Shown one piece after another: positions 32,443 to 39,725 of a stretch of 39,725 nt of DNA. Position 1 is the stretch's first letter, and each line of letters begins with the position of its first letter. The stretch covers positions 1-39,725 of the forward strand of contig JAURQI010000010.1 in NCBI GenBank assembly GCA_030836155.1, written 5' to 3'. Below the pieces are notes generated by a model, which saw only the letters and a list, made by a program, of their open reading frames with translations, had not been told where the DNA came from and made no database searches. The position numbers and the translations under genes are program-made. Source of the DNA: Crocinitomix sp. (lineage in GTDB: Bacteria; Bacteroidota; Bacteroidia; Flavobacteriales_D; Crocinitomicaceae).

Positions 32443-33230
32443 TACCGTATTACATAAAGGAAGCTACTGCGCCTGTTGTTCCAATAATTCTGAGCATACC
32501 TCATTCTGGCACGGCTTTTCCAGCGGAATTAAAAGGGCATTATCATGAGGAGCAGTTGGCAAAATTAGATGATACGGATTGGTTTTTAGATCGATTGTAT
32601 GAATTTGCTCCGGCAATGGGTATTACAGTGATTCATGCGAAGTATAGTCGTTGGGTAATTGACTTAAATCGGGATCCAGAAAGTGCTCCGTTGTATGGTG
32701 ATGGTAGATTGATTACCGGTTTAACATCAACAACTGATTTTTTTGGTAATGAGCTGTACAAAGAGGGAATGGCTCCTGATCAAGAAGAAGTTGAAAGAAG
32801 ATTAGCTCTTTATTATCAGCCCTATTTCGATAAGGTAAATGAACTATTGCAAGTACGAAAATCTAAATTCGGTGAAGCCATTTTGTGGGATGCACATTCT
32901 ATTAGATCAATGGTGCCGACCATTCGACCGAATAAATTTCCTGAAATGATTTTAGGCACCGCAGAGGGTAAAAGTGCTGATCAACGATTTGTAGATGCTG
33001 CTTTAGGTGTCTTAAGATCTTCTTATGAGGTTAATCTAAATGATCCTTTTAAAGGAGGACGAATCACCCGTTTTTTCGGGAAACCAGAGGACGGCATTCA
33101 TGCATTACAATTAGAAAGAAACAAAGATTTGTATATGGCGGATGATGAACTCAATTATCATCCTGAACGTGCTGCCAAGATGCAGATTATTCTCAAAAAT
33201 GCGTTAACAGCGCTTATTGAAGCTTTTTAA
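32430..33230 (+). CDS. N-formylglutamate amidohydrolase family protein
   Basis: A 266-residue zinc hydrolase of the FGase family (HutG type hydrolyses N-formylglutamate in histidine degradation). ILSIPHSGTAFP near the N-terminus, DTDWFLDRLY, YSRWVIDLNRDPES and LWDAHSIRS carry the conserved His, Asp and Arg residues, and GGRITRFFGKP follows. No other hut gene is present, so histidine degradation is not implied by context. It overlaps the binding-protein-like gene (13 nt) and the lpxK gene (TAATG). Confidence 0.88.
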   Translation: MEKVVPYYIKEATAPVVPIILSIPHSGTAFPAELKGHYHEEQLAKLDDTDWFLDRLYEFAPAMGITVIHAKYSRWVIDLNRDPESAPLYGDGRLITGLTSTTDFFGNELYKEGMAPDQEEVERRLALYYQPYFDKVNELLQVRKSKFGEAILWDAHSIRSMVPTIRPNKFPEMILGTAEGKSADQRFVDAALGVLRSSYEVNLNDPFKGGRITRFFGKPEDGIHALQLERNKDLYMADDELNYHPERAAKMQIILKNALTALIEAF

Positions 33231-34279
33231 TGATGAAATGGCTACGGTTTATATTATTCCCGTTTGGGTTTTTATTTGCTGGCATTACATTTCTGCGCAA
33301 TAAGTTCTATGATTGGAACATTTTTAAATCATCCAAGTTTAGCATTCCGATTATCAATATTGGAAATTTAAGTGTCGGAGGAACGGGTAAAACGCCACAT
33401 ACTGCGTATCTAATTGATTTATTAAAAAACGATTATCAACTTTTTACCCTTAGTCGCGGTTATGGCCGTAAAAAAAGAGGCTTTATCATTGCGGATGATC
33501 AGAGCGTTGCTCATGATATTGGTGACGAGCCCCTTCTTTACTATAAACGTTTTGGGCAAGAAATCGGCGTTGCTGTAGAGACAAACCGGGTGATGGGGGT
33601 AATTGAAATTTGCAGAGAGCAACCAGAAACAAACTTAATCTTATTGGACGACGCTTATCAACACCGTGCAATTCATGCTGGATTGAATATTTTGATTACC
33701 ACTTACGAAAAACCGTTTTATCAAGATTATATCCTTCCCGTGGGTGATTTAAGAGAATGGCGAGCAGGTAAAAAAAGAGCCGATATTATTATCGTATCAA
33801 AGTGCCCTGATTTATCTGAATTGGAGAAGGGAAAAATCATCACACAAATTGCACCTGCTCAGCATCAATCCGTCTTTTTTTCCAAAATAAATTATGGTCA
33901 ATTACGCTCTTTGTATTCTGCGAAAGAATCGGATAACATTAATGGTCGACCAATCATTTTAGTCACTGCAATAGCGAATGCATCCTACCTTCGTAAATTC
34001 TTAGAAAAATCGCACCGCATCCTCTGTCATTTTGAATTTAACGATCATTATGATTTTAAGGAGACAGACATCACGGAAGTTCATAATTTATTTGATAAAT
34101 TTGTGTCGGACAAACCTTTGATTATCACAACAGAAAAAGATGCCATGCGCCTTTTTCGTGCTGATTTTGAAAGCGCTTTAATGGCTTATCCTTGGATGAT
34201 TCAAGATATTGAAGTAGAAGTGGATAGAGCGGAAGAATTTAACCAATTAGTGAAGACGCATGTGGAAAAAAATAGTTGA
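33230..34279 (+). CDS. lpxK: Tetraacyldisaccharide 4'-kinase
   Basis: A 349-residue inner-membrane kinase that phosphorylates the lipid A disaccharide at the 4' position. A single N-terminal helix (about 5-23) is followed by the Walker A NLSVGGTGKTPH (GGTGKT 50-55). LSRGYGRKKRG, GDEPLLYYKRF and LLDDAYQHRAIHAGLNIL are hallmark blocks, and ITTEKDAMRL lies near the end. The start overlaps the upstream stop in TAATG; a second ATG at 33233 is possible. The 3' end overlaps the nucleoside phosphorylase gene by 20 nt. Another lipid A gene lies at 38959. Confidence 0.95.
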   Translation: MMKWLRFILFPFGFLFAGITFLRNKFYDWNIFKSSKFSIPIINIGNLSVGGTGKTPHTAYLIDLLKNDYQLFTLSRGYGRKKRGFIIADDQSVAHDIGDEPLLYYKRFGQEIGVAVETNRVMGVIEICREQPETNLILLDDAYQHRAIHAGLNILITTYEKPFYQDYILPVGDLREWRAGKKRADIIIVSKCPDLSELEKGKIITQIAPAQHQSVFFSKINYGQLRSLYSAKESDNINGRPIILVTAIANASYLRKFLEKSHRILCHFEFNDHYDFKETDITEVHNLFDKFVSDKPLIITTEKDAMRLFRADFESALMAYPWMIQDIEVEVDRAEEFNQLVKTHVEKNS

Positions 34280-35072
34280 AACAACAGAATACATAAACCA
34301 AGCCTATAATAAACAGCCTGTGATCGGAATTGTATTGGGTACTGGTTTGGGTGGATTGGTCAATGAAATTAACATTGAAAAAACACTGGATTATGAATCC
34401 ATTCCAAATTTTCCTGTATCGACTGTAGAAAGTCACTCAGGGAAACTGATTTTTGGTGAATTAGGTGGTAAAACAATTGTGGCAATGCAGGGTCGTTTTC
34501 ATTATTATGAAGGTTATTCTGCCGAAGAAGTCACTTTTCCAATCCGCGTTATGAAAATGTTGGGTGTTAAGCATTTATTGGTGAGTAATGCTTCAGGAGG
34601 CGTCAACCCAGATTTTGAGGTTGGCGAAATTATGTTGATTAATGATCACATCAATTTATTCCCAGAACATCCTTTGAGAGGTAAAAATATTGATGAGCTC
34701 GGATCTCGTTTTCCCGATATGTCGGCACCTTATGATAAAAAAATGATTGGTCTGGCAAAGGAAATTGCGGCAGAAAAAGGGATAAAAGTTAGCGAAGGTA
34801 TTTATGCTGGATTAACGGGTCCAGCCTTGGAAACTCCAGCTGAATACAATTACATTCGAATTATTGGCGCAGATATGGTTGGAATGTCGACCGTTCCAGA
34901 AGTTATTGTGGCGCGTCACATGGATATTCCTGTTTTCGCTGTATCGATCATAACAGATTTGGGGGTCCCTGGGAAGATTAAAAAAGTGAATGTTGCAGAA
35001 ATTATTGCTGTTGCCAATAAGCAAGAGCCAAAGATGACAGCAATTATGAAAGAATTAGTTAGTCGCATTTAA
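34260..35072 (+). CDS. Purine-nucleoside phosphorylase (class I, trimeric type)
   Basis: A 270-residue phosphorylase cleaving purine nucleosides with phosphate. It has IVLGTGLGGLV, MQGRFHYYEGY (His81 for ribose), LLVSNASGGVNP, YAGLTGPALETPAEYNYIR (Glu191 for the base) and MSTVPEVIVARHM. The residue aligned with human Asn243 is Asp233 (SIITDLGV), a change known from human enzyme mutants to allow adenosine; substrate range may therefore be broader than inosine and guanosine. It overlaps lpxK by 20 nt and precedes gatB by 8 bp. Confidence 0.93.
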   Translation: MWKKIVETTEYINQAYNKQPVIGIVLGTGLGGLVNEINIEKTLDYESIPNFPVSTVESHSGKLIFGELGGKTIVAMQGRFHYYEGYSAEEVTFPIRVMKMLGVKHLLVSNASGGVNPDFEVGEIMLINDHINLFPEHPLRGKNIDELGSRFPDMSAPYDKKMIGLAKEIAAEKGIKVSEGIYAGLTGPALETPAEYNYIRIIGADMVGMSTVPEVIVARHMDIPVFAVSIITDLGVPGKIKKVNVAEIIAVANKQEPKMTAIMKELVSRI

Positions 35073-35080
35073 GAAATTCA

Positions 35081-36541
35081 ATGGAGTTAAGCGAAGAAAT
35101 AAGAAATAAGTATCAACCGGTAATTGGCTTGGAGATTCACGCTCAAATGGCTACGAAATCTAAGGCTTATTCAAACGATAAGAATGAATATGGGGCTACG
35201 CCCAATACCAATGTTAGTGCCATTACCTTAGGTCATCCCGGAACATTACCGCGGATGAATAAGAAAACGATTGAATACGCCATTAAAATGGGGATTGCAT
35301 GCGAAAGTGATATAGCTGGCAAGCAACATTTTGCGCGCAAGAACTATTTTTATCCAGATCTTCCAAAAGGCTACCAAATTACCCAGGATACAACACCTAT
35401 TTGTACCGGAGGCCATGTTATAATCAAGGATGAACATGGTCATGAAAAGAAGATTGGTTTAACGCGCATCCACATGGAGGAAGATGCGGGGAAAAGCATC
35501 CATGATATCGATCCTTTTAATACCCTAATAGACTTGAATCGTGCGGGTGTTCCGTTGATTGAGGTGGTATCAGAACCTGAAATAAGAAGTTCACAAGAAG
35601 CATATAATTATGTTACTGAGATTCGAAAGCTGGTGCGTTATTTGGATATTTGTGATGGAAATATGGAGGAGGGGAGTTTGCGTTGTGACGCCAATATCTC
35701 GGTGATGTTAAAGGGCGCAAAAGAGTTTGGTGTTCGTGTTGAGGTGAAGAATATGAACTCAATGCGAAATGTGCAACGTGCTATTGAGTATGAAATTGAG
35801 CGTCATATTTTGGCTATAGAAAATGGTGAAACTTTATATCAAGAAACGCGCAATTTTGACGCATTAAAGGGCGTAACTACCGCTATGCGTAGCAAAGAGG
35901 CTGCAAATGATTACCGATTCTTTCCTGAGCCAGATTTACAACCGATTAATGTAACGAAAGAGCATGTTGATGATTTGCGCAGGACCATGCCACCATTGCC
36001 AAACGCTTTGTTTAAGAAGTATACGGGAGAATTGCAGTTGTCTGAATACGATGCACAATTATTGACAGATCAGAAAGATATGGCCTTGTATTTCGAGGAC
36101 TTGATTAGTCATACGAAAAACTATAAGGCGGCAGCCAATTGGTTAATGGGAGATGTTAAATCTTATTTGAACACGAATGCGGTTCTTATTAGTGATTTCC
36201 CTATTCATCCTGAGCGTTTAGCAGGATTAATTCAATTGATCGATGAAGGGAAGATTTCTAATAATCTGGCTAGTCAAAAGGTTTTTCCTGCTATGCTAGA
36301 GGCGGAAGGGACTGCTGAGGCGATTGCGCAAGCAAATGATTGGATTCAAGATTCAGATGAAGATTCGATTCGCGGAGTGATCAAGGAAGTTTTTGAGGAA
36401 AACCCATCGGAGTATGAGCGATTTAAGAGCGGAGAAAAGAAATTGATGGGCTTCTTAATGGGGCAAGTGATGAAAAAGAGTAAAGGAAAAGCTGATCCTA
36501 AATCAGCAAGCAAATTAATGAATGAAATGATAAATGCTTAG
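35081..36541 (+). CDS. gatB: Asp-tRNA(Asn)/Glu-tRNA(Gln) amidotransferase subunit B
   Basis: A 486-residue kinase/transamidase subunit of the GatCAB complex that converts Glu-tRNA(Gln) and Asp-tRNA(Asn) to amide forms. YQPVIGLEIHAQMATKSKAYS, HPGTLPRMNKKTIEYAIKMG, RKNYFYPDLPKGYQITQ, RIHMEEDAGKSIHD, DLNRAGVPLIEVVSEP and DGNMEEGSLRCDANIS are all diagnostic. The C-terminal YqeY-like tRNA-binding tail ends GFLMGQVMKKSKGKADPK. gatA and gatC are not in this window, so the complex is encoded at dispersed sites. Confidence 0.98.
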   Translation: MELSEEIRNKYQPVIGLEIHAQMATKSKAYSNDKNEYGATPNTNVSAITLGHPGTLPRMNKKTIEYAIKMGIACESDIAGKQHFARKNYFYPDLPKGYQITQDTTPICTGGHVIIKDEHGHEKKIGLTRIHMEEDAGKSIHDIDPFNTLIDLNRAGVPLIEVVSEPEIRSSQEAYNYVTEIRKLVRYLDICDGNMEEGSLRCDANISVMLKGAKEFGVRVEVKNMNSMRNVQRAIEYEIERHILAIENGETLYQETRNFDALKGVTTAMRSKEAANDYRFFPEPDLQPINVTKEHVDDLRRTMPPLPNALFKKYTGELQLSEYDAQLLTDQKDMALYFEDLISHTKNYKAAANWLMGDVKSYLNTNAVLISDFPIHPERLAGLIQLIDEGKISNNLASQKVFPAMLEAEGTAEAIAQANDWIQDSDEDSIRGVIKEVFEENPSEYERFKSGEKKLMGFLMGQVMKKSKGKADPKSASKLMNEMINA

Positions 36542-36553
36542 CAAATAACCATA

Positions 36554-37777
36554 ATGAAAAGGTTTATGAAAAAAATTAAAAATAATTTGATGTGGCTATT
36601 AGCCGGAGCAGTTTTTCTGGTTAGTTGTGGTGGTGATGGTGAGACGGGTATAGAAGAGAGTTCAAGACCTGGTCATTTGATTACTGGAGAAATTGATAAT
36701 GCAGAAGGATTAGATGCTGTTTTGTTAATGTTCGAAGAGAAAAAAGAGAAAGTAATTGATACAGTGCAGATTACAAATGGTAAATTCGAATTCGAGACAC
36801 CAACCAAAGAACTAAGGGAGTACATCTTGATCATTGGGGAACAGCAAATGCCTATTGTGATGTTCTTAGATGAAAGTTCGGATGTTGTTGAAATTAATGG
36901 CTCTTATCCGGAAATTGGAGACAACTACACTATTTCTGGATCAGAGGCAAGTGAGGATGTAAAGGATTATTTGACCTTTTTAACGCCTTTTTTTGCGGTT
37001 GAGCAGGAATTGAGTAATCGCTTAATAGCATTACCGCCAAATGACTCGGTTAGTTTTAACGCTATATTGGTGGAGTGGGATAGTGTAAGCGCAATCCAGA
37101 AGGATTACGCGATCAATTATATCAATCAAAAGCCAAGTTCTCCGGTAAGTTGGTTGATGTTAAAAGAATTGTTTCCTCCTGGTGGTTTAGAATTTTTTGA
37201 TACGACCGATTTTCAATATTTTGAGCAAGTTGCAAGCGAAATGCGTGGTAAGTATCCGTATTCAGAATATCCTGATTTGATTGATAGTGATTTGAAGAGC
37301 TTCAGAAACCAATTGGATCTCATGAATCAACCTCCTCTTGCTGAAGGTTATGGAACAGACGAAGGAGATTTAGCTCCTGAGATCAATCTACCGAATGAAA
37401 ATGGACAACCGCTTTTACTGTCTTCATTGAAAGGATCAATTGTATTACTTGATTTTTGGGCGTCATGGTGTGGCCCTTGTCGAAAGGAAAATCCGAATGT
37501 GGTTCGTCTGTATGAACAGTATAAAGATAAAGGCTTTACAGTCTATAGCGTTTCATTAGATGATGATCGCGATCCGTGGTTACGTGCAATTGAAGCAGAC
37601 AACCTTTCATGGCCGAATCACGTTTCAGATTTGAGTGGATGGCAATCACGTGCTGCTGCTGTTTATAATGTAACAGCCATTCCTTCTACATTTTTGTTGG
37701 ATGCGGAAGGACGAATTATAGCAAAAAACCTACGAGGAGCGCAACTGGAACAAAAGTTGCAAGAGATACTCGGATAA
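36554..37777 (+). CDS. TlpA-like thiol-disulfide oxidoreductase, lipoprotein, DUF4369-type N-terminus
   Basis: A 407-residue lipoprotein with lipobox FLVSC (Cys25). Residues about 40-110 form a DUF4369-like beta domain (LITGEIDNAEGLDAVLLMFEE), followed by a helical linker, then a thioredoxin/AhpC-TSA-like domain from about 275 with the redox pair Cys306/Cys309 in ASWCGPCRKENPNVV and the cis-Pro segment TAIPSTFLLD. Such proteins act outside the cytoplasm as thiol reductants. It is followed by a paralogue 21 bp downstream. The ATG is at 36554; GTTTATG inside the signal could be an alternative. Confidence 0.92.
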   Translation: MKRFMKKIKNNLMWLLAGAVFLVSCGGDGETGIEESSRPGHLITGEIDNAEGLDAVLLMFEEKKEKVIDTVQITNGKFEFETPTKELREYILIIGEQQMPIVMFLDESSDVVEINGSYPEIGDNYTISGSEASEDVKDYLTFLTPFFAVEQELSNRLIALPPNDSVSFNAILVEWDSVSAIQKDYAINYINQKPSSPVSWLMLKELFPPGGLEFFDTTDFQYFEQVASEMRGKYPYSEYPDLIDSDLKSFRNQLDLMNQPPLAEGYGTDEGDLAPEINLPNENGQPLLLSSLKGSIVLLDFWASWCGPCRKENPNVVRLYEQYKDKGFTVYSVSLDDDRDPWLRAIEADNLSWPNHVSDLSGWQSRAAAVYNVTAIPSTFLLDAEGRIIAKNLRGAQLEQKLQEILG

Positions 37778-37798
37778 CTATAAAAACAACAAAATTTT

Positions 37799-38959
37799 AT
37801 GTGCTTTAAGCAAGTTAATTTACTACTTACATTTTTAATAACATTGACAGGTTTTGCTCAATCAGAGCAAAAAGGAGGGCCAATTCATATTGAAGGATTA
37901 ATTGTTGGCGCTGAAAATCAAACGGTTGAACTTTTAAATAAAAACATCGGAGGCTGGCAGAATGCCTATTATACGGCTAAAACCGATGAGAAAGGTCAAT
38001 TTTCTCTGGACACTGCCATTTCAGTGGAGGATTATTTCTTTTTGAAAACAGCTAATGGACAAATGGTAAATCTAGTTTTGCGTCCGGGTGATAGCCTGCG
38101 CGTATACGGTGATGCTAGAGATCTGCTAGGAATGACAAATGTCTTAGGTTCTGAGGATTCTGATTTACTGAATGTTTATCTGAGAGAGTTTAGATCTTTT
38201 AAAGAAGCAAAGGATTCATTGACATTGATTGCTCGCAAGAACCCTGAGTTAACAGATCAGGTCAATTCGTTCTTTAATCCCATTGCACAGAATTTTTACA
38301 CCTACCGCAATACGTTTATCAATGAGAATAAACGTTCACCTGCCTTGGTTGGTACATTAAATTCTTTCGATCAACAAAAAGAATGGTCAACTTATAAGCA
38401 AGTTGTAGCAATGCTCTCGCTATCTTTTGGACAATCACCAACGGTGCAAGGTATAACTGCTTATGTAGCTAAGAAGGACGGTCAAATGACAGCACAGGCG
38501 GATGCTGCAGCTAAAAAAGCGGCCATGTTTAAACCTGGAACTGAAGTTAAAGACATTGTTATGCCAGACACTTCTGGTACGATCATTAAACTTTCAGATT
38601 TAAGAGGAAAAGTTGTTTTGATAGATTTTTGGGCGAGTTGGTGTAAACCTTGTCGGCGAGAAAATCCAAATGTAGTTAAGGCATATGAAAAATACAACGA
38701 GGATGGTTTCGAAGTATTTAGTGTTTCTTTGGATAAAAAGGGCTTTAAATCACGTTGGATAGCGGCTATTGAACAAGATGGTTTGGTGTGGCCTTATCAC
38801 GTGAGTACGATGGAAGGGTTTAGCACACAAGCTGCTCGAGATTATGCTGTGAATAGTATTCCTTTTACTGTTTTGATTGATGCTGAAGGTAAAGTAATTG
38901 CAACCAATTTGCGCGGTCCTCGTTTAGAAGAGGAGTTACAACGTATCTTTGGACATTAA
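37799..38959 (+). CDS. TlpA-like thiol-disulfide oxidoreductase, second copy
   Basis: A 386-residue exported protein. The signal peptide ends at TGFAQ, so it is soluble or loosely held, unlike the lipoprotein copy before it. The N-terminal DUF4369-like domain (IHIEGLIVGAENQTVELLNK) and helical linker match the neighbour's layout. The thioredoxin domain has Cys282/Cys285 in ASWCKPCRRENPNVV and SIPFTVLIDAEG. The two paralogues share the C-terminal domain almost motif for motif (NLRG.xLE), but with CKPC in place of CGPC, which should change redox potential. It overlaps the lpxH-like gene in TAATG. Confidence 0.92.
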   Translation: MCFKQVNLLLTFLITLTGFAQSEQKGGPIHIEGLIVGAENQTVELLNKNIGGWQNAYYTAKTDEKGQFSLDTAISVEDYFFLKTANGQMVNLVLRPGDSLRVYGDARDLLGMTNVLGSEDSDLLNVYLREFRSFKEAKDSLTLIARKNPELTDQVNSFFNPIAQNFYTYRNTFINENKRSPALVGTLNSFDQQKEWSTYKQVVAMLSLSFGQSPTVQGITAYVAKKDGQMTAQADAAAKKAAMFKPGTEVKDIVMPDTSGTIIKLSDLRGKVVLIDFWASWCKPCRRENPNVVKAYEKYNEDGFEVFSVSLDKKGFKSRWIAAIEQDGLVWPYHVSTMEGFSTQAARDYAVNSIPFTVLIDAEGKVIATNLRGPRLEEELQRIFGH

Positions 38960-39725
38960 TGGCAACTAAGAAAATATTTTTTGCATCTGATTTTCACCTC
39001 GGTGTCCCGAATCCGAAATCGAGTTTGGAGCGTGAAAAAAAAATTGTTCGCTGGTTGGATAGTATCAAAGATGAGGCCGAAGAAATTTATTTGCTGGGTG
39101 ACGTCTTTGATTTTTGGTTTGAATATAAACAGGCTATTCCAAGAGGTTTTGTGCGTTTGCAAGGTAAGATTGCGGAATTAACTGATCAGGGAATTCCGGT
39201 TCATTGGTTCATTGGAAATCACGATATGTGGATCTTTGATTATATTCCAAGTGAATTGGGTGTTCACATGCATCACGCTGAAATCGTAAAAGAGTTTAAT
39301 GGCAAGAAGTTTTATATCGGTCATGGTGATGGTTTGGGACCCGGAGATCATGGATATAAGTTTATTAAGAAGGTTTTTCGCAATAAGGTATGTCAGTGGA
39401 TGTTTGCACGGCTACATCCTAATTTCGGAATCGGTTTAGCGAATATATTTTCAAAAAAGAGTAGGGCTTCTTCGGCAGAGGCAGATGCAACATATTATGG
39501 TGATAAAGAAATGCTCACGGCTTATGCAAAATCTGTGCTATCCGAAAAAACGTATGATTATTTTGTCTTTGGGCACCGTCATTTACCGATGATAATAGAA
39601 ATCGGTGATCAATCCACTTATTACAATCTTGGTGAGTGGATAAACTTTTGTACCTATGGGGTTTTTGATGGCGAAAACTTGGAATTAAAGGTGTTCGAAG
39701 GAGAGAGTGGGGCAAGCGAAATGAT
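38959..39725 (+). CDS. lpxH: UDP-2,3-diacylglucosamine diphosphatase-like metallophosphoesterase (3' partial)
   Basis: The frame runs open from ATG 38959 to the window end (255 codons). It shows all calcineurin-like metal motifs in the order found in LpxH: SDFHLG, LLGDVFDFWFE, IGNHDMW, GHGDGLGPGD and FGHRH. LpxH cleaves UDP-2,3-diacylglucosamine to lipid X in lipid A synthesis. A membrane-facing insert (FRNKVCQWMFARLHPNFGIGLAN) matches the LpxH cap. The predicted length is close to the family's, so few residues should be missing. It starts in TAATG overlap with the upstream gene. LpxH versus a close paralogue is not fully settled. Confidence 0.85.
   Translation, partial: MATKKIFFASDFHLGVPNPKSSLEREKKIVRWLDSIKDEAEEIYLLGDVFDFWFEYKQAIPRGFVRLQGKIAELTDQGIPVHWFIGNHDMWIFDYIPSELGVHMHHAEIVKEFNGKKFYIGHGDGLGPGDHGYKFIKKVFRNKVCQWMFARLHPNFGIGLANIFSKKSRASSAEADATYYGDKEMLTAYAKSVLSEKTYDYFVFGHRHLPMIIEIGDQSTYYNLGEWINFCTYGVFDGENLELKVFEGESGASEM

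Noticed and set aside
32430-33230. Histidine utilisation operon on the basis of the FGase gene
   Set aside because: No hutH, hutU or hutI in the window, and the neighbours are lipid A and nucleoside genes.

Overview
The window looks like chromosomal DNA from a Gram-negative Bacteroidota, most likely order Flavobacteriales. It is AT-rich. Eleven start codons are preceded by the Bacteroidota/Flavobacterium -7 promoter motif TAnnTTTG. Lineage markers include a DUF6702 protein beside an M1 peptidase, an acyl-CoA reductase beside a two-cluster ferredoxin, LytS/LytTR signalling, tandem DUF4369-type TlpA proteins, and the lipid A genes lpxK and an lpxH-like gene. No tRNA, rRNA, CRISPR array, phage or insertion sequence was seen, and most of the window is ordinary core genome.

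Layout. 1-4283 is the 3' part of a large alpha-2-macroglobulin gene, closed by a strong terminator. Two small lipoproteins follow. 5.1-6.3 kb (minus strand) holds a ComB-family phosphatase and a ferredoxin. 6.5-10.9 kb (plus) holds a LuxC-type acyl-CoA reductase, a phosphohexomutase, chorismate synthase and two uncertain ORFs separated by one in-frame TAA. A two-domain VOC protein (minus) is divergent from a plus-strand run at 12.2-19.1 kb: a 20-residue-repeat protein, a DUF819 membrane protein with a secreted N-terminal domain, a DUF1573 gene cut by one in-frame TAA, DUF6702 and an M1 peptidase. 19.1-26.4 kb is on the minus strand: a carboxypeptidase-regulatory-like protein, a class III aminotransferase, an ECF sigma / triple-repeat anti-sigma candidate / Spy-like operon, and a split transketolase whose halves are separated by a translationally coupled von Willebrand factor A gene.

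26.6-27.2 kb holds the least familiar unit: two tandem copies (100 bp, 91% identical) of a tiny ORF, followed 1 nt later by a 77-residue ORF and a terminator. Changes in the conserved core of the copies are all synonymous, so the repeat probably encodes peptides. Then come ychF, a LytS/LytTR two-component pair and a convergent hypothetical gene.

31.6-39.7 kb is one tightly packed plus-strand cluster, with overlapping or near-touching genes: a cytosolic substrate-binding-protein-like gene, an N-formylglutamate amidohydrolase family gene, lpxK, purine nucleoside phosphorylase, gatB, two TlpA-like oxidoreductases, and an lpxH-like gene that runs off the window end. It mixes lipid A synthesis, nucleoside salvage, tRNA-dependent amidation and envelope redox functions.

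Family names come from reading the translated sequences and their motifs. No database search was run.
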